A DNA stretch of 64,000 bases, from positions 50,422-114,421 of the forward strand of contig NZ_QOKW01000020.1 in NCBI RefSeq assembly GCF_008365375.1, written 5' to 3'. The translations under genes were made by a program, and so were the position numbers. This DNA is from Roseomonas genomospecies 6 (GTDB taxonomy: Bacteria; Pseudomonadota; Alphaproteobacteria; Azospirillales; Azospirillaceae). Within the stretch, counting starts at the first letter, position 1. Every line of letters begins with the position of its first letter. The notes beneath the pieces were generated by a model. It was not told the DNA's origin. It searched no databases and worked only from the letters and a program-made list of their open reading frames with translations. Of this stretch, positions 25,190 through 33,940 are shown in pieces.

Positions 25190-26240
25190 CGACCAGCCTC
25201 CGCATCGTCAGACTTCGGGAGGTGGTTCGCGGCATCGGACAGGCCAGCAAACCGGGAACGGCTTTCGAATACTCTTCGCGCCTATGAAAATTAAACGCAG
25301 ATTACATCGCAAATACCAAATGATATTTCAGATCAACATCGCTCTCCCCACATGCCGCTTTAACGTGATGACAATAACGGGATGAGAACCCTGTATACAT
25401 GCCACCAATAATGTGAGGTTAACTTACTGCCACCAGATAACTTTCTTAGACAACCGCAAAAAGGAAAATGTCTACTACAGTATAAAGGTGGCAGATAGGC
25501 AATTCGGATCGGGGCTATGCGACGCTATGTGGTGCACTGAAGGAGGCCCCCTCATTTGTGAGGAGCCTGCCGGGTTTAGCTTTCCAATGGAAGACCGGGC
25601 TGTACCGCGCTGTCAGTCAGCAACGTTATGCTGCGTTATGCCGCCGACTAACCAATTAAAAATTAATGGATTGCTGATGCCTGAGCGCATCGGCATCGGT
25701 TTTCCCACAGCGATCCGCACGCACATTCCCTATGGTTCCCGGCTTGTGGTGAAGCACCGCTCCGACCGTCGCGCTGGGTCAATCAAAGGTTACAGATTTG
25801 TCCTGTTCCTGTGTTTGCCAACAACTTGTTCCTGTGTTTACCAACAATGCGTTGCGCTACCTCATTTTCCTCATTGCAAAGAATTTCAACGCAGAACAAC
25901 TATAAAGGACGATCTTCTTGGAACGAAAAAACAATTGGCGGCGATGTTGAATACCAACTAGAAACAAACCTCATGATGTCGCTTGCTTCCTACGGCTCGG
26001 CTGCGAAGAAAATGCAACAATCATGAAAATTTTTAAACACGGATACAACAGACGTTCGCTCATTTGTTTGAAGAATTTCTCCATTGCGACCGCATCAGAA
26101 GACCCGTAACACCGATCTGCCCGTAACGCCAATCTGGTTGAATACGATCTGGTGTGCCGTGCCTCGATGACCGAAGTGATCGCACTGCGGGACACCCCAC
26201 GCCCCGCATTCCCGGCTCGGCTGGAACGAAAGATGGTGCA
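25190..26240. promoter_or_regulatory. Long AT-rich divergent control region of the exopolysaccharide genes
   Basis: About 1050 bases between divergent genes, clearly poorer in G+C than its surroundings. No gene is convincing; a 182-codon frame (25413-25961) is Cys-rich and resembles nothing. Two repeat pairs are seen: a 21-bp direct repeat beginning TGTTCCTGTG (25804-25824 and 25827-25847, one mismatch, period 23) and a 17-bp tandem pair beginning CCCGTAAC (26103-26119 and 26120-26136, two mismatches). Both may be regulator sites for the operon starting at 26241. Confidence 0.5.
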
Positions 26241-28418
26241 ATGGGAAACGACACCCTATCCGAACTTCATGTCGGGTGGTTCTGGCGCTCCTTGCGCCGG
26301 CATTGGACGCTTTTCCTCTGCGTGTTCCTGACAACATCGCTGCTGATCGGCGGAGCGTTATGGACATTGCCCAAGATTTACACCGGGCGTGCCATCGTCG
26401 CCGTGGACCCGCGTGCCCGGAACACCGTGGACATCAAGGCCGTCGTCGAAGGCGTGCTGGGCGATCCCGCCGCCGTTTCCACCGAACTCGAAATGATCCG
26501 ATCCCGCGATGCGATCCGGTCCATCGTCCAAGAGTTTCGGCTCGACCGGCGCGCGGAGTTCAACGATGCGCTAAACGACGCAGCGGGCGGCGATGGAGCA
26601 GAGGCTTCGGGCCGGCTGCAGCAAGCAAGGGTGATCGACAAGGTTGCCCAGCGGGTGAACACGGTGACGCTGAATGCGTCGCGCGCCATTGAGGTTTCCT
26701 TCCGGTCGCAAGATCCGCAACTCGCGGCGGACGTGGCCAATCGTCTGGTCGATCTGTATCTGGAGGCCAAGGCGGCGGGTCCGGTCAACGCCACGTCCCG
26801 CGCCGCACTCTGGCTCGACGCGCGTCTGGACGAGTTGAAGGACCGCGTCCGGCGGTCGGAGGGCAAGGTCGAACAGTTCCGCGCCAGTTCCATCCTGCGG
26901 GAAGGGCGCGATCCCGAGGTGATCGACCAGCAGATCGCGGACTGGAGCCGCCAGCTCGTCACGGCACAGGCCGGTTGGCAGCAGCGCTCCGCTCAGGTGA
27001 AGTCCGCGGAGGACGCCGAAGCCGCACGGGGGGCGCGCGGCGTTCTGGGGCTTGCCCGTTTGCCGGTGGGGGAGCGGCTGACCATCGACGAGGCCGGCCT
27101 CGTCCGCCGCGCCGCCGAGCTTGGCGTCAACTCGGGCCCGAACCACCCCCGCATGGCCGAGATCCAGGAAGGCATCCGGAAGCTCCAGACCCAGATGGAG
27201 CGGGAAGCGCGGAGTTGGATGGCAAGCCTGCGCCTGCAGCAGGACGAGGCGGCGCGGCAGGTGGCGACCATCCAGGGGGCCTTGGAGCTCCTGCAGGCCG
27301 AAAAGGCCACGATGAACCGGGCCGAGATCACCTTGCGGGAACTGGAGCGGGAAGCCACTGCGGACCGGTCCGTTCTGGAGGTCTTCCTGCAGCGTTCCCG
27401 CGAGGCGCGGGAGATCGCTCCGCAGGAGCCTTACGCCGAAGTGATCGCGCGGGCGGACTTTCCAGCGAAGGCGTCCAGTCCCAACCTCGCCGTCCTGGGT
27501 GGCGGAGGAATTCTTCTCGCCCTGCTGGCCGGCGCCGCCGCGACGCTGGGCGCCGAGGCGCGGGCACGCCGCCGCTATTACAGCATCGATCAGCTCCGGA
27601 CCGACCTGGGCCTGCCGATCCATGCAACCATTCCGGTGTGGAACGCGCGCCGGCATCCGGAGCGTCTCGGATGGGCCCGGACCGGGCGCGATGTGGCCGG
27701 CTATGCCTGTGCCCACCCCGAGTCCTCCCTCGGCGTGGCGGCGCGCAGCCTCGTCGCCGGAACCATCTCCTGGATCAACAGAAACGATCTTGGCCGCAAC
27801 GATCTCGGCGATCCCATCGTCTTCACCTCGTCCCTGCCCGGAGAGGGGAAGACCACGCTGGCGGTCTCGACCGCCTTGATCCTGGCCCGTTCCGGCCGGC
27901 GCGTGCTTCTGATCGACGCCGACCTGAGACGGCCGCGCGTGCATCAGGTGCTGGGGGAAACCAACGAGCGGGGCCTCGCCCAGTTCCTCGTTCCGGAGGA
28001 GGGGATCGCCGCGGCCGATCTGCGGCGCCCGACCGTCCACGAGCGGCTGGACATCGTCACGGCGGGGGCCCTCCCCGGCAAGGCGACGATCGAACCCCTG
28101 CATCTCGCGCGGCTGAGCGGCTTCGTGGACGCGATGCGGCCTGAATACGACGCCATCATCATCGACGCCCCCCCCGTGCTTCCCGTTCCCGACGCGCTGC
28201 TTCTGGCCGGCGTGTTCAAGCACACCATCATGGTGGTCGCCTGGAACCGGACCGCAAGAAGGGTCGTGCGGCACGCCGTCGATCAATTGCTGGAAGGCGG
28301 TGCGACGTTGTCCGGGGTCGTCTTCAACAAGGTCGATCAGAAGAAGCTCGCCCGCTTCGACTGCACCGAATCGCAATATCTCGCCGATCGCTCCTATCGC
28401 GATTATTTGCGGACGTGA
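26241..28418 (+). CDS. Wzc-like polysaccharide co-polymerase with tyrosine-kinase domain
   Basis: A 725-residue fused chain-length regulator and BY-kinase. A first membrane helix (FLCVFLTTSLLIGGALW) is followed by a Wzz domain and coiled segments (VRRSEGKVEQFR, MEREARSWMASLRLQQDEAARQ), then a second helix (LAVLGGGGILLALLAGAA). The C-terminal kinase has Walker A SSLPGEGKTTLAVS, Walker A-prime VLLIDADLRRPR and Walker B IIIDAPPV. The tail carries three Tyr (QYLADRSYRDYLRT), the usual autophosphorylation cluster. It controls export and length of a capsule or exopolysaccharide and opens the operon with flippase, polymerase and transferases. The ATG at 26241 has a weak site (GAAAGATGG). Confidence 0.88.
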   Translation: MGNDTLSELHVGWFWRSLRRHWTLFLCVFLTTSLLIGGALWTLPKIYTGRAIVAVDPRARNTVDIKAVVEGVLGDPAAVSTELEMIRSRDAIRSIVQEFRLDRRAEFNDALNDAAGGDGAEASGRLQQARVIDKVAQRVNTVTLNASRAIEVSFRSQDPQLAADVANRLVDLYLEAKAAGPVNATSRAALWLDARLDELKDRVRRSEGKVEQFRASSILREGRDPEVIDQQIADWSRQLVTAQAGWQQRSAQVKSAEDAEAARGARGVLGLARLPVGERLTIDEAGLVRRAAELGVNSGPNHPRMAEIQEGIRKLQTQMEREARSWMASLRLQQDEAARQVATIQGALELLQAEKATMNRAEITLRELEREATADRSVLEVFLQRSREAREIAPQEPYAEVIARADFPAKASSPNLAVLGGGGILLALLAGAAATLGAEARARRRYYSIDQLRTDLGLPIHATIPVWNARRHPERLGWARTGRDVAGYACAHPESSLGVAARSLVAGTISWINRNDLGRNDLGDPIVFTSSLPGEGKTTLAVSTALILARSGRRVLLIDADLRRPRVHQVLGETNERGLAQFLVPEEGIAAADLRRPTVHERLDIVTAGALPGKATIEPLHLARLSGFVDAMRPEYDAIIIDAPPVLPVPDALLLAGVFKHTIMVVAWNRTARRVVRHAVDQLLEGGATLSGVVFNKVDQKKLARFDCTESQYLADRSYRDYLRT

Positions 28419-28421
28419 CCC

Positions 28422-29864
28422 ATGGGGGATCTTCGAACCCTCCTGCGATCGCCGTCGCTGCAGCGGCTCGCCGGCTATGGAGCGGCGACGGGATGCGGCG
28501 CGCTGGCCACCCTGCTGGCCGTCCCGCTGCTGGTGCGCCTGCTCGGGTTGGATGAGTTCGGCACATGGTCGCTTCTGGAACCGCTGCTGGTGATCGGCGC
28601 CATGGTCGCCCTGTGCGGGGTCGAACACGGCGTCATCAAGCAGGCGGCCCATGACGGCACGTCGATCCGCAAGGTCGTCGGCGACCTGCTGCCCGCCGTT
28701 CTGCTGGTCATCCTGCTTGTCGACCTGATCGGCGCGACCGTCCTCCACTGGTGGTTCGGGGCGGCCGTGTCCCTGTTGGTCGCCGGGCTGGTCGCCGCCG
28801 AAGCCCTGCTGACCCTGATCACCACGGCCTACCGCTCCGCCGACCGGTTGGCCGTTTACAGCGTCGGGCAGGCCGGGCGGTCCGTGTCGTTCCTGATCGT
28901 CCTGGCCGTCATGGCCATGCTCTCGCCGGCGGGCCGCACACCGGTCGAAACGCTGCTCGGCGTTCGTCTGGCGCTCGTGCTGGCGCTGGCGCTGGCGCTC
29001 ATCGCCGCGCTTCGCCCGCGTCCACGCTGGCGGCCGGACCGCCATGCGGACGCCCGGACCTACGGCGTCTTCATCCTGCTCACCGGCCTGATGGGACAGG
29101 TGCTGGAGAATTGCGACCGTTATCTGCTGGCGGGGCATGCGAGCATCGCGGAGGTCGGCGGCTATGTGCTCCACATCAAGCTGGCCACCATTGTCGTGCA
29201 GGGAGTGACCACCCCCTTCATGATCTGGTTCCCGATGGAACGCTTCCGTCATTTCAACGACAGCGACGGCGGCGACCGCTTTTTCGGGACGGTGGCCTTT
29301 CTCATGCTGACGGCGCTGCTGCTGGCGGCGGGCATCGTCTGGTTCAGCGCGCCGCTCCTGCTCGGGTGGTTCGCACCGGAGATCCCCTACGCGCCCGGGG
29401 TCCTGCTTCTGCTGCTGGCCGGCGTGGTGGCGGTCGGCATGAGCTACCCGTTGAATGTCGGCCTGCTGAAGCCCGGCTTCACGCACCTGAACCTGATCGC
29501 CAGCGCGGCCGGCCTGACCGGCGCGCTGGTGCTGTCGGTGCTGCTCGTGCCGGCGCTGGGCATGATCGGCGGAGCCGGTGCCAAGGCGGCCGCCACGCTG
29601 GTCTTCACGGCCGTGCTCTGCGGCTTGTCGCAGCGCGTCCACCGGGTCAATTTCAGGTTTGCGCGGCTGGCCCTGCTGAGCGCCGCGGCGATGGCCCTCG
29701 GCGTCATCATCGAGCGTTTCGCCGGAGGCGGGGAACTGCCGGCGGTCATCGGAAAATCCTTGACCTATGCGTGCGGCCTGCTGGTGATCGCGTTCCTTCT
29801 GTCCGGACGGCGCGAAGGCTTCCGCGTGGCATTGGCCCGTGCGGACGGGAGGGTGGACGGATGA
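28422..29864 (+). CDS. Wzx-like polysaccharide flippase
   Basis: A 480-residue membrane protein with about 12-14 hydrophobic segments starting GYGAATGCGALATLLAVPLLVRLLGLDEFGTWSLLEPLLVIGAM, the typical entry of oligosaccharide flippases of the MOP superfamily. It would move lipid-linked repeat units across the inner membrane. It starts four bases after the Wzc stop codon and overlaps the next gene by four bases (ATGA), so translation is coupled. Length is normal. Confidence 0.85.
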   Translation: MGDLRTLLRSPSLQRLAGYGAATGCGALATLLAVPLLVRLLGLDEFGTWSLLEPLLVIGAMVALCGVEHGVIKQAAHDGTSIRKVVGDLLPAVLLVILLVDLIGATVLHWWFGAAVSLLVAGLVAAEALLTLITTAYRSADRLAVYSVGQAGRSVSFLIVLAVMAMLSPAGRTPVETLLGVRLALVLALALALIAALRPRPRWRPDRHADARTYGVFILLTGLMGQVLENCDRYLLAGHASIAEVGGYVLHIKLATIVVQGVTTPFMIWFPMERFRHFNDSDGGDRFFGTVAFLMLTALLLAAGIVWFSAPLLLGWFAPEIPYAPGVLLLLLAGVVAVGMSYPLNVGLLKPGFTHLNLIASAAGLTGALVLSVLLVPALGMIGGAGAKAAATLVFTAVLCGLSQRVHRVNFRFARLALLSAAAMALGVIIERFAGGGELPAVIGKSLTYACGLLVIAFLLSGRREGFRVALARADGRVDG

Positions 29865-31258
29865 TCCACCTCGCGCGGAAGGAAGCGCTCGGCCAGCCGG
29901 GAACCGGCGGAGATGCAGCCCGAACGGAAACCGCGGGAGCGGATCGCCCTCTGGCGGTTCCCTACATGACGGTGTCCGTCGTGCTGACGCTGTGCCTGCC
30001 GGTGGATGTCGTGCTCTTCGGGCAAGACACGACGAGCATGGTGTCGGTCTATTTCTACGAAACCCTTGCCTGGTGCCTGTTCGGCCTCGTTCTGGGCAAC
30101 GAACTCTCCATCGGAAGGGCCGACATTCTGCGCCGGGGGTGGAACAGGATGCCGCCCCTGTTCCTGTATCTGGCGTGGTGCCTGTTCGCCGTCATCATGG
30201 TCTATGGCCTGCGCGCCTCCGGTGACACGGTCGGCAAGTTGAAGAATCTGCTTCCAGGCGCGCTCGTCTTCATCATGATGCAGTCCTGCGTCCGCGGAGA
30301 GCGCCAACTGTCCAGCGTCATCTTCCTGTACCTGGGCACCTCGGTGGCCGTGGCCGCCCTCGGCATACTGCAATACGAGACCGGCAGTTTCTATCTGTTC
30401 CCCTCTCTGGAGAACAACGCCTGGAAGGCGGATTTCGATGGCAGCTACCTGACCACGATCGCGCTTGGGCTGTACAGCACCCCGAACAATTTCGCCGCCG
30501 CGCTGGTTCCCTGCGTGATCCTGAGCGCGACCTTCGCCGTCTGGAAGTTGCGGCGGCGGCGGTATGCCCATGGAATTCTCCTGTCGATCTTCTGCATCGT
30601 CCTTTTCGCCGCCTTGGTGGTTTCGTTCAGCAAGGGCGGGCTCCTGTGGTGCGGCGTCGGATTGCTGATCGCGATCGGTCCATGGGGGCGCAGCCGTCAC
30701 CGCGTCGCCCTCCTCCTCACGCCGCTGACGATCCTCGCCGTGACTCTGTACGGCGCCCTCCCTCGACAGGATGCTGCGGTGATCGACACCTCCACGACGG
30801 CCGCGAGGATCGGCCTGTGGCAGACCACTCTGTTCGTGATGGACGGCGACGGATTCACCTGGCTGTTCGGCGACGCCAGCGCGGGAATCCGGTATTGGAG
30901 CCCGGCCCTGGCCGGTTGGCTTTACCCCGATGCCCACAACACCTGGATCAACCAGGCGGTGATGTTCGGCCTTCCGTCCCTGGTTCTGTACGCCTGGATG
31001 TGGCTGCACGTCCTGCGCCGGCTGGGTGGAAGCGTCGCGCACGGAGCACCGTCGCCCTTCCTGGGCGCGGTGGTCCGGGGCTGCCTGGGGGTCCTGTCCG
31101 GAATGGCGGGGCTCCTGTTCTTCGAACCCAGGGCGGATGGGGTCTTCCAGTTCGCCCAAATCGCCTTTCTGTTTTCCCTCGCCCTCATCGCAGCAGAGGC
31201 GTGCCGGGAACCCGATGCACCGGAACTTCGGAAACACCGCCGGCCAGGAGTCGAATGA
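29861..31258 (+). CDS. O-antigen ligase/polymerase family membrane protein (Wzy-like)
   Basis: A 465-residue protein with about 11 membrane segments and a large periplasmic loop (QDAAVIDTSTTAARIGLWQTTL to YPDAHNTWINQAVMFGLPSL). The DAHNTWINQAVMFG stretch corresponds to the conserved H-N segment of O-antigen ligases and Wzy polymerases. It begins inside the stop of the flippase gene (ATGA at 29861). In this context it likely joins the flipped repeat units; a ligase role cannot be excluded by sequence alone. Confidence 0.8.
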   Translation: MIHLARKEALGQPGTGGDAARTETAGADRPLAVPYMTVSVVLTLCLPVDVVLFGQDTTSMVSVYFYETLAWCLFGLVLGNELSIGRADILRRGWNRMPPLFLYLAWCLFAVIMVYGLRASGDTVGKLKNLLPGALVFIMMQSCVRGERQLSSVIFLYLGTSVAVAALGILQYETGSFYLFPSLENNAWKADFDGSYLTTIALGLYSTPNNFAAALVPCVILSATFAVWKLRRRRYAHGILLSIFCIVLFAALVVSFSKGGLLWCGVGLLIAIGPWGRSRHRVALLLTPLTILAVTLYGALPRQDAAVIDTSTTAARIGLWQTTLFVMDGDGFTWLFGDASAGIRYWSPALAGWLYPDAHNTWINQAVMFGLPSLVLYAWMWLHVLRRLGGSVAHGAPSPFLGAVVRGCLGVLSGMAGLLFFEPRADGVFQFAQIAFLFSLALIAAEACREPDAPELRKHRRPGVE

Positions 31259-32448
31259 TGACCTCTCCCACGGACCCGCAGACGAAGCTGTGCCTGGTTA
31301 CCAACTTCAACACCTCCTATCGTGACGGGCTGTTCCATGCCATTGCCCAGACCATGGACACCGACTTTCTGTTCTATTCCGATGGGACTGAAAAGTACTG
31401 GCAGAAAGAGCAAGGGCTTTGGCAGGGCTCGATCAATCACAAGTACCTCAAGGGATTTTCGATCGCGAACACCCGGATCGCTCCGCTTCTGCCGCTGCAC
31501 CTGATGGCGCGCCGGTATGACGCCTATGTGAAGTGCATCAACGGCCGGTTCGCCCTGCCCGTGACCTACGCCATGGCACGCCTTCAGGGCCGCCCCTTCA
31601 TCCTCTGGACGGAAGTGTGGATGAAGTTCCGCACTCCGGCTCACCGATTCTTCTACCCGATCACACGGCACATCTACCGGAACGCGGACGCCATCGTCGC
31701 TTGCGGGGAGCATGTGTCGTCGTTCCTTCGTGACGAGGGAGTCGATCCGGACCGCATCTTCGTCGCGCGCCAGGCCGTGGACAACGCCTTCTACCGGCGC
31801 CCCGTCCATGCGGAGGAGGTGGCGCACCTCCGGCGCCGGCTCGGCATCGAGGACGATCAGGCGGTCGTCCTGTATCTGGGCCGTCTGAACGAGGTGAAGG
31901 GACTGCCCTATCTGGTCCGGGCCTTTGCCGACGTGGCGGCCGCGAACGACCGTGCCGTGCTCGTCATCGCCGGCACGGGGGAAGAGTTGCCGGCGCTTCG
32001 GACACTGGCGGACTCGCTGGGCATCGGGCCGCGCGTGCGCTTTTCCGGCTACGTCGATCGGGCGGGGACGGTGGCCCACTACGCCATGGCCAGCGTCTTC
32101 GTGCTTCCGTCCGTCGAATTGGACTATGTGAAGGAAACCTGGGGTCTCGTCGTGAACGAAGCGTTCAATCAAGGGCTTCCGGTGATCGCCACCGATGCGG
32201 TCGGAGCTGCGGCGGGTGGCCTGGTTCAGGACGGCCGGACCGGCTTCGTGGTGCCGCAACGCAACGCGGAGGCGCTTGCGAACGCGATCGGCCGCATCCT
32301 TACGGAACCGGAGCTGGCCGCCCGGATGCGGAACGCCTGTCGGCAGGTCATCACGCATTGGACGCAGGAGAGCATGGCCGAATCCTACGTCGCGGCCGTC
32401 GCGTACGCGCTCAGGAAGCGGGACAGCCATCAGGGAAAACCGGCATGA
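31255..32448 (+). CDS. Glycosyltransferase family 4
   Basis: A 397-residue GT-B transferase. The N-terminal acceptor half runs from CLVTNFNTSYRDGLFHAI; the C-terminal half has VVLYLGRLNEVKGLPYLVRAFADVA, VIAGTGEELPAL, VRFSGYVD and the nucleotide-sugar motif ETWGLVVNEAFNQGLPVIATDAVGAAAGGLVQDGRTGF, where the E-x7-E signature of GT4 (retaining) is seen. Two adjacent ATGs at 31255 and 31258 overlap the polymerase stop codon. It adds a sugar to the lipid-linked precursor on the cytoplasmic side; donor unknown. Confidence 0.88.
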   Translation: MMTSPTDPQTKLCLVTNFNTSYRDGLFHAIAQTMDTDFLFYSDGTEKYWQKEQGLWQGSINHKYLKGFSIANTRIAPLLPLHLMARRYDAYVKCINGRFALPVTYAMARLQGRPFILWTEVWMKFRTPAHRFFYPITRHIYRNADAIVACGEHVSSFLRDEGVDPDRIFVARQAVDNAFYRRPVHAEEVAHLRRRLGIEDDQAVVLYLGRLNEVKGLPYLVRAFADVAAANDRAVLVIAGTGEELPALRTLADSLGIGPRVRFSGYVDRAGTVAHYAMASVFVLPSVELDYVKETWGLVVNEAFNQGLPVIATDAVGAAAGGLVQDGRTGFVVPQRNAEALANAIGRILTEPELAARMRNACRQVITHWTQESMAESYVAAVAYALRKRDSHQGKPA

Positions 32449-32498
32449 TCGGCACATCGCTTGCGCACCTCCGACCGCATGAACGTGGAGCAACAGCC

Positions 32499-33590
32499 AT
32501 GGCGCGGCGTGTTCTGATCTACCGGCAGGGGTCGCTGGGGGACACGCTGGTCGCCTTGCCGTGTTTTCATTTGATCGAGAAGGCCTTTCCACAGGCCGAG
32601 CGCCGGCTGCTGACCAACATCCCGATCAACGGCTTCGTGGCGCCCGCGGAAGCGCTGCTGAAACCGGGCGGTTTCATCCACGGCACGATCGAATATCCCA
32701 TCGAGACCCGGGACCCGAAAGCTCTCTGGTCGCTCTGGCGATCCATCCGGGCATGGCGCCCCGACGTTCTCATTTACCTGGTCGATCAACGCCGGCGGTC
32801 GCAGGTGCTTCGTGACGCCGCGTTCTTCCGCCTGTGCGGCATCCGGCGTCTGATCGGCGTTCCCCTCGGGATGCCGTCCACCCCACGACGCGACCCCGTT
32901 ACGAGGCTCTGGCCTTCGATCACGGAGCATCTCGTCGATGGCTTGAGCGAATTGGGGGACGGTCGGATCGGAGACGAAACCTCCTGGTCCCTGCGGCTTC
33001 TGGACAGCGAGCATCGGGCGGCGGTCGAAGCGTTGTCGCCGTTGGGAATGGATCGCCCTTTCATTGCGTTCAGCATCGGGACGAAATGGCAGCCCAACGA
33101 TTACGGCGACGAGAACTGGAAAGTGGTTCTCGGGGAAATCGGTCGGCGATTCCCCTCTCTCGGACTTGCAATCATTGGAGCGAGGAACGAGGTTGATCGA
33201 TCCGATGCCATCGCGGCGCATTGGCCGGGCTTGACCGTCAACCTGTGCGGCCGCCTGTCACCTCGGGAGAGCGCCGCCGTGTTGCAGCGCTCGCGGCTTT
33301 TCCTGGGACACGACAGCGGGCCGATGCACCTTGCCGCATCCGTTGGAACACGGTGCGTTGCCGTGTTCAGCAGCCGCAATCTGCCGGGCGTCTGGTTTCC
33401 ACGCGGCGGCGGGCACGCGATCTTTTACCGGGACACCACGTGCGCCGGCTGTGGGCTGAGCCTGTGTGTCGAACAGGCCAAGCGATGCATAACCTCCATC
33501 CGCCCCGGTGACGTCGCCGAGGCCGCTGTGGAGCTTCTCTGTGGAGCTTCTGGACCGGGTCCGTCCAAGTGTACCGCGGCCGGGAAATGA
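32499..33590 (+). CDS. Glycosyltransferase family 9 (heptosyltransferase-like)
   Basis: A 363-residue GT9 protein: RVLIYRQGSLGDTLVALPCFHLIEKAFP is the typical start, SIGTKWQPNDYGDENW and LFLGHDSGPMHLAASVGTRCVAVFSSRN form the donor site, with GHDSGPMHLA diagnostic for ADP-heptose:LPS transferases and kin. The ATG at 32499 has GTGGAG upstream; an in-frame ATG at 32445 overlapping the previous stop is the alternative. It probably ends the exopolysaccharide operon. The C-terminus (Cys-rich CAGCGLSLCVEQAKRC) occurs in many GT9 proteins outside the LPS core. Confidence 0.87.
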   Translation: MARRVLIYRQGSLGDTLVALPCFHLIEKAFPQAERRLLTNIPINGFVAPAEALLKPGGFIHGTIEYPIETRDPKALWSLWRSIRAWRPDVLIYLVDQRRRSQVLRDAAFFRLCGIRRLIGVPLGMPSTPRRDPVTRLWPSITEHLVDGLSELGDGRIGDETSWSLRLLDSEHRAAVEALSPLGMDRPFIAFSIGTKWQPNDYGDENWKVVLGEIGRRFPSLGLAIIGARNEVDRSDAIAAHWPGLTVNLCGRLSPRESAAVLQRSRLFLGHDSGPMHLAASVGTRCVAVFSSRNLPGVWFPRGGGHAIFYRDTTCAGCGLSLCVEQAKRCITSIRPGDVAEAAVELLCGASGPGPSKCTAAGK

Positions 33591-33610
33591 GACACCCGGC
33601 TGGGTGAACC

Positions 33611-33931
33611 GCGCCGGGTTTCCGATTTCAGCCAAGCCGCTCCCTTGCTCGAACGGGTCGAGCCCCAAGCCTTCATCGCCGACAAGGTCTATGACGGTGA
33701 CGCCATGATCGTCGCCTTGGAGGCGCGAGGCATCACCCCGGTATCCCCTCCAAGGCGAATCGGTTGACGCCCCGTGACACCGATTTTGCCTTGTATCGGG
33801 AACGCAACCTCGTCCAGCGATTCGTCAACAAGTTGAAGAGCTTCCGAGCCATCACAACCCGCTCCGACAAGCTCGCCGGCACCTTCTTGGCCGCTGTTCA
33901 CCTCGTCTCGGCTCTCCTATCGCTCAACTGA
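33611..33931 (+). pseudogene. IS5-family transposase C-terminal remnant with frameshift
   Basis: Reading from about 33611, LLERVEPQAFIADKVYDGDAMIVALEARGITPVSPPR is followed, after loss of one base near 33752, by ANRLTPRDTDFALYRERN, LVQRFVNKLKSFRAITTRSD and KLAGTFLAAVHLVSALLSLN and a stop at 33931. This is the C-terminal half of IS5-family (IS427-like) DDE transposases, including the YRERNLVQRFVNKLK region around the catalytic Glu. The N-terminal half is gone. The stop codon is only 9 bases from the first CRISPR repeat, so the element cuts into the array's left flank. Confidence 0.8.
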
Positions 33932-33940
33932 CGCCACCAT

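Noticed and set aside
25413..25961. 182-codon frame in the AT-rich gap upstream of wzc
   Set aside because: No ribosome binding site, odd Cys-rich composition and no recognisable family; it crosses a direct repeat.
26571..29642. 1023-codon minus-strand frame over wzc and the flippase
   Set aside because: No domain is recognisable, and the opposite strand carries well-conserved genes.
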